Origin: an archaeon
GTDB taxonomy: Archaea > Iainarchaeota > Iainarchaeia > Iainarchaeales > Iainarchaeaceae
Reading direction: 5' to 3'
Assembly (NCBI GenBank): GCA_024653905.1
Contig: JANLGZ010000048.1
Span: 1-6,607, forward strand
Length of the DNA stretch: 6,607 nt
Made by a program: the position numbers and the translations under genes. Position 1 is the first letter of the stretch; the number at the start of each line of letters is the position of its first letter. This document shows, piece after piece, positions 6,131 to 6,607 of this stretch. The notes under the pieces are model-generated. The model had not been told where the DNA came from and did no database searches. It worked only from the letters and a program-made list of their open reading frames with translations.

Positions 6131-6367
6131 TTACCTTTTGTTTATGAGCTGCAAAAGCGTTTCACTGCTATCAGGCATACCAATATTGATAACCTTATTA
6201 TCAACCAACAAAGCAGGACTTCCCATTATTCCACGCTTTATAAGTTCATTAACATCCTTCAAATATTCAATTTTTGCAGTTATTTTTCCGGACTCAACAA
6301 GCGATTTCACCATTGAGTGAAGCCGTTCACAGGTTGCACATCCAGAACCGATTATTGTAACCTTCAT
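6131..6367 (-). CDS. Small thioredoxin-like redox protein (CxxC, Thioredoxin_3 type)
   Basis: A 78-residue glutaredoxin-sized thioredoxin-fold protein, cytoplasmic, related to the archaeal small redox-active disulfide proteins (MTH895 type). It opens with the strand MKVTIIGSG and then the active site Cys10-Ala-Thr-Cys13. The cis-proline loop is GSPAL with Pro51, and the strands after it end NKVINIG. No signal peptide is present. The family usually lacks the extra N-terminal strand and helix of full thioredoxin, which explains the size. It lies between the ArsR-type repressor and the permease, so it probably handles the same thiol-reactive substrate, either as reductant or as a carrier that hands it to the permease. 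That role is inferred from context, not shown. The start is fixed by GGTGA six bases upstream of ATG 6367. Confidence 0.92.
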   Translation of the reverse strand: MKVTIIGSGCATCERLHSMVKSLVESGKITAKIEYLKDVNELIKRGIMGSPALLVDNKVINIGMPDSSETLLQLINKR

Positions 6368-6373
6368 TTTTCA

Positions 6374-6378
6374 TCACC
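6374..6378 (-). promoter_or_regulatory. Shine-Dalgarno site of the thioredoxin-like gene
   Basis: GGTGA on the minus strand, preceded by an A-run, lies six bases before ATG 6367. It decides that start and shows that this gene is translated from a leadered or polycistronic message, unlike the leaderless first genes elsewhere in the window. Confidence 0.8.
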
Positions 6379-6386
6379 TTTTTTAT

Positions 6387-6394
6387 AAAAAAAA
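6387..6394 (-). terminator. Possible partial terminator between repressor and thioredoxin-like genes
   Basis: Eight T on the minus strand lie 19 bases after the repressor stop codon, in the 46-base gap before the next gene, immediately followed by ATAAAAAA. The run could end some repressor transcripts. Alternatively, the TTTATAAAA-like sequence could be a weak internal TATA box, but it is only about 20 bases from the ATG, too close for one that keeps the Shine-Dalgarno site. Gene content argues that the operon is still read through. Confidence 0.25.
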
Positions 6395-6413
6395 TTTCAC
6401 CGCAAAGAAATGC

Positions 6414-6607
6414 TCAGCAAGCTCCTTTTTTATTTGAACAACAGGAAGCTTTCAATACTTTTTTTTCAGGAGGGCCTAGTGACTTTAAAACATCACAAAT
6501 ACGCAAATCAGCTATCCTGTAAAAAATCTTTTTTCCGTCCCTTCTTGAAGAAACAATACCCGCTTTCTCAAGCTTTGAAAGTTGGATTGAAACAGTTGAT
6601 TGTGTTC
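6414..6607 (-). CDS. ArsR-family winged-helix repressor, C-terminal part (5' end outside window)
   Basis: Only the last 63 residues are present; the N-terminus lies beyond the right edge. They start in the DNA-recognition helix (TQSTVSIQLSKLEKAGIV), followed by the beta-wing SSRRDGKKIFYRI and the helix DLRICDVLKSL. This is the standard ArsR/SmtB order. The tail ends in Cys-Cys-x6-Cys, the last cysteine being the final residue. ArsR repressors release DNA when a metalloid or metal binds cysteines, and the Acidithiobacillus ferrooxidans ArsR uses a comparable C-terminal trio (Cys95, Cys96, Cys102). This points to a soft, thiol-binding inducer such as As(III). Whether the more common CVC site in helix 3 is also present cannot be seen. 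It is the first visible gene of the operon with the thioredoxin-like protein and permease, and probably represses all three. Confidence 0.9.
   Translation of the reverse strand, partial: TQSTVSIQLSKLEKAGIVSSRRDGKKIFYRIADLRICDVLKSLGPPEKKVLKASCCSNKKGAC

Noticed and set aside
6138..6320. Open frame of 60 codons on the plus strand
   Set aside because: Antisense to the thioredoxin-like gene, whose CxxC and cis-proline motifs identify the real frame.

Overview
The window is AT-rich and gene-dense, and looks archaeal. Transcription units begin with a TATA-like box of the TTTAAA type about 28 bp upstream of the start codon, leaving no room for a leader. Downstream genes in operons instead carry GGTGA-type Shine-Dalgarno sites. 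Likely transcript ends are bare T-runs without hairpins. The gene set also fits an archaeon: a compact RecJ-like DHH protein, an archaeal-length TldD/TldE pair, and stand-alone PdxT. A DPANN or euryarchaeal lineage is plausible, but the window does not settle this.

Layout, left to right. (1) Positions 1-1057, minus: a DHH/DHHA1 phosphoesterase (RecJ/NrnA-like) that runs off the left edge, so only its N-terminal 352 residues are present. (2) 1113-1292, plus: a 59-residue basic protein of unknown function, divergent from the DHH gene and apparently sharing one palindromic TATA box with it. (3) 1350-2873 and 2878-4314, plus: tldD and tldE, the active (HExxxH zinc site) and inactive subunits of the TldD/TldE peptidase, translationally coupled. 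(4) 4344-4910, minus: pdxT, the glutaminase subunit of pyridoxal 5'-phosphate synthase, convergent with tldE; its partner pdxS is not in the window. (5) 5016-6607, minus: an operon read from the right edge, consisting of a partial ArsR-family repressor with a C-terminal cysteine cluster, a 78-residue CxxC thioredoxin-like protein, and a DUF318/ArsP-type membrane permease.

The last three genes form a coherent module. A thiol-based metalloid or metal sensor probably controls a small dithiol protein and an efflux permease, most likely for arsenicals, though the substrate cannot be read from the sequence. The tldDE pair is a self-contained peptidase complex. PdxT supplies ammonia for PLP synthesis together with a PdxS encoded elsewhere.

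No tRNA, rRNA, CRISPR array, insertion sequence or integration site was seen. No gene-free stretch exceeds about 110 bases. I see no wholly new system here. The most interesting points are the shared palindromic promoter, the unidentified 59-residue protein, the duplicated architecture of the permease, and the C-terminal Cys site of the repressor.
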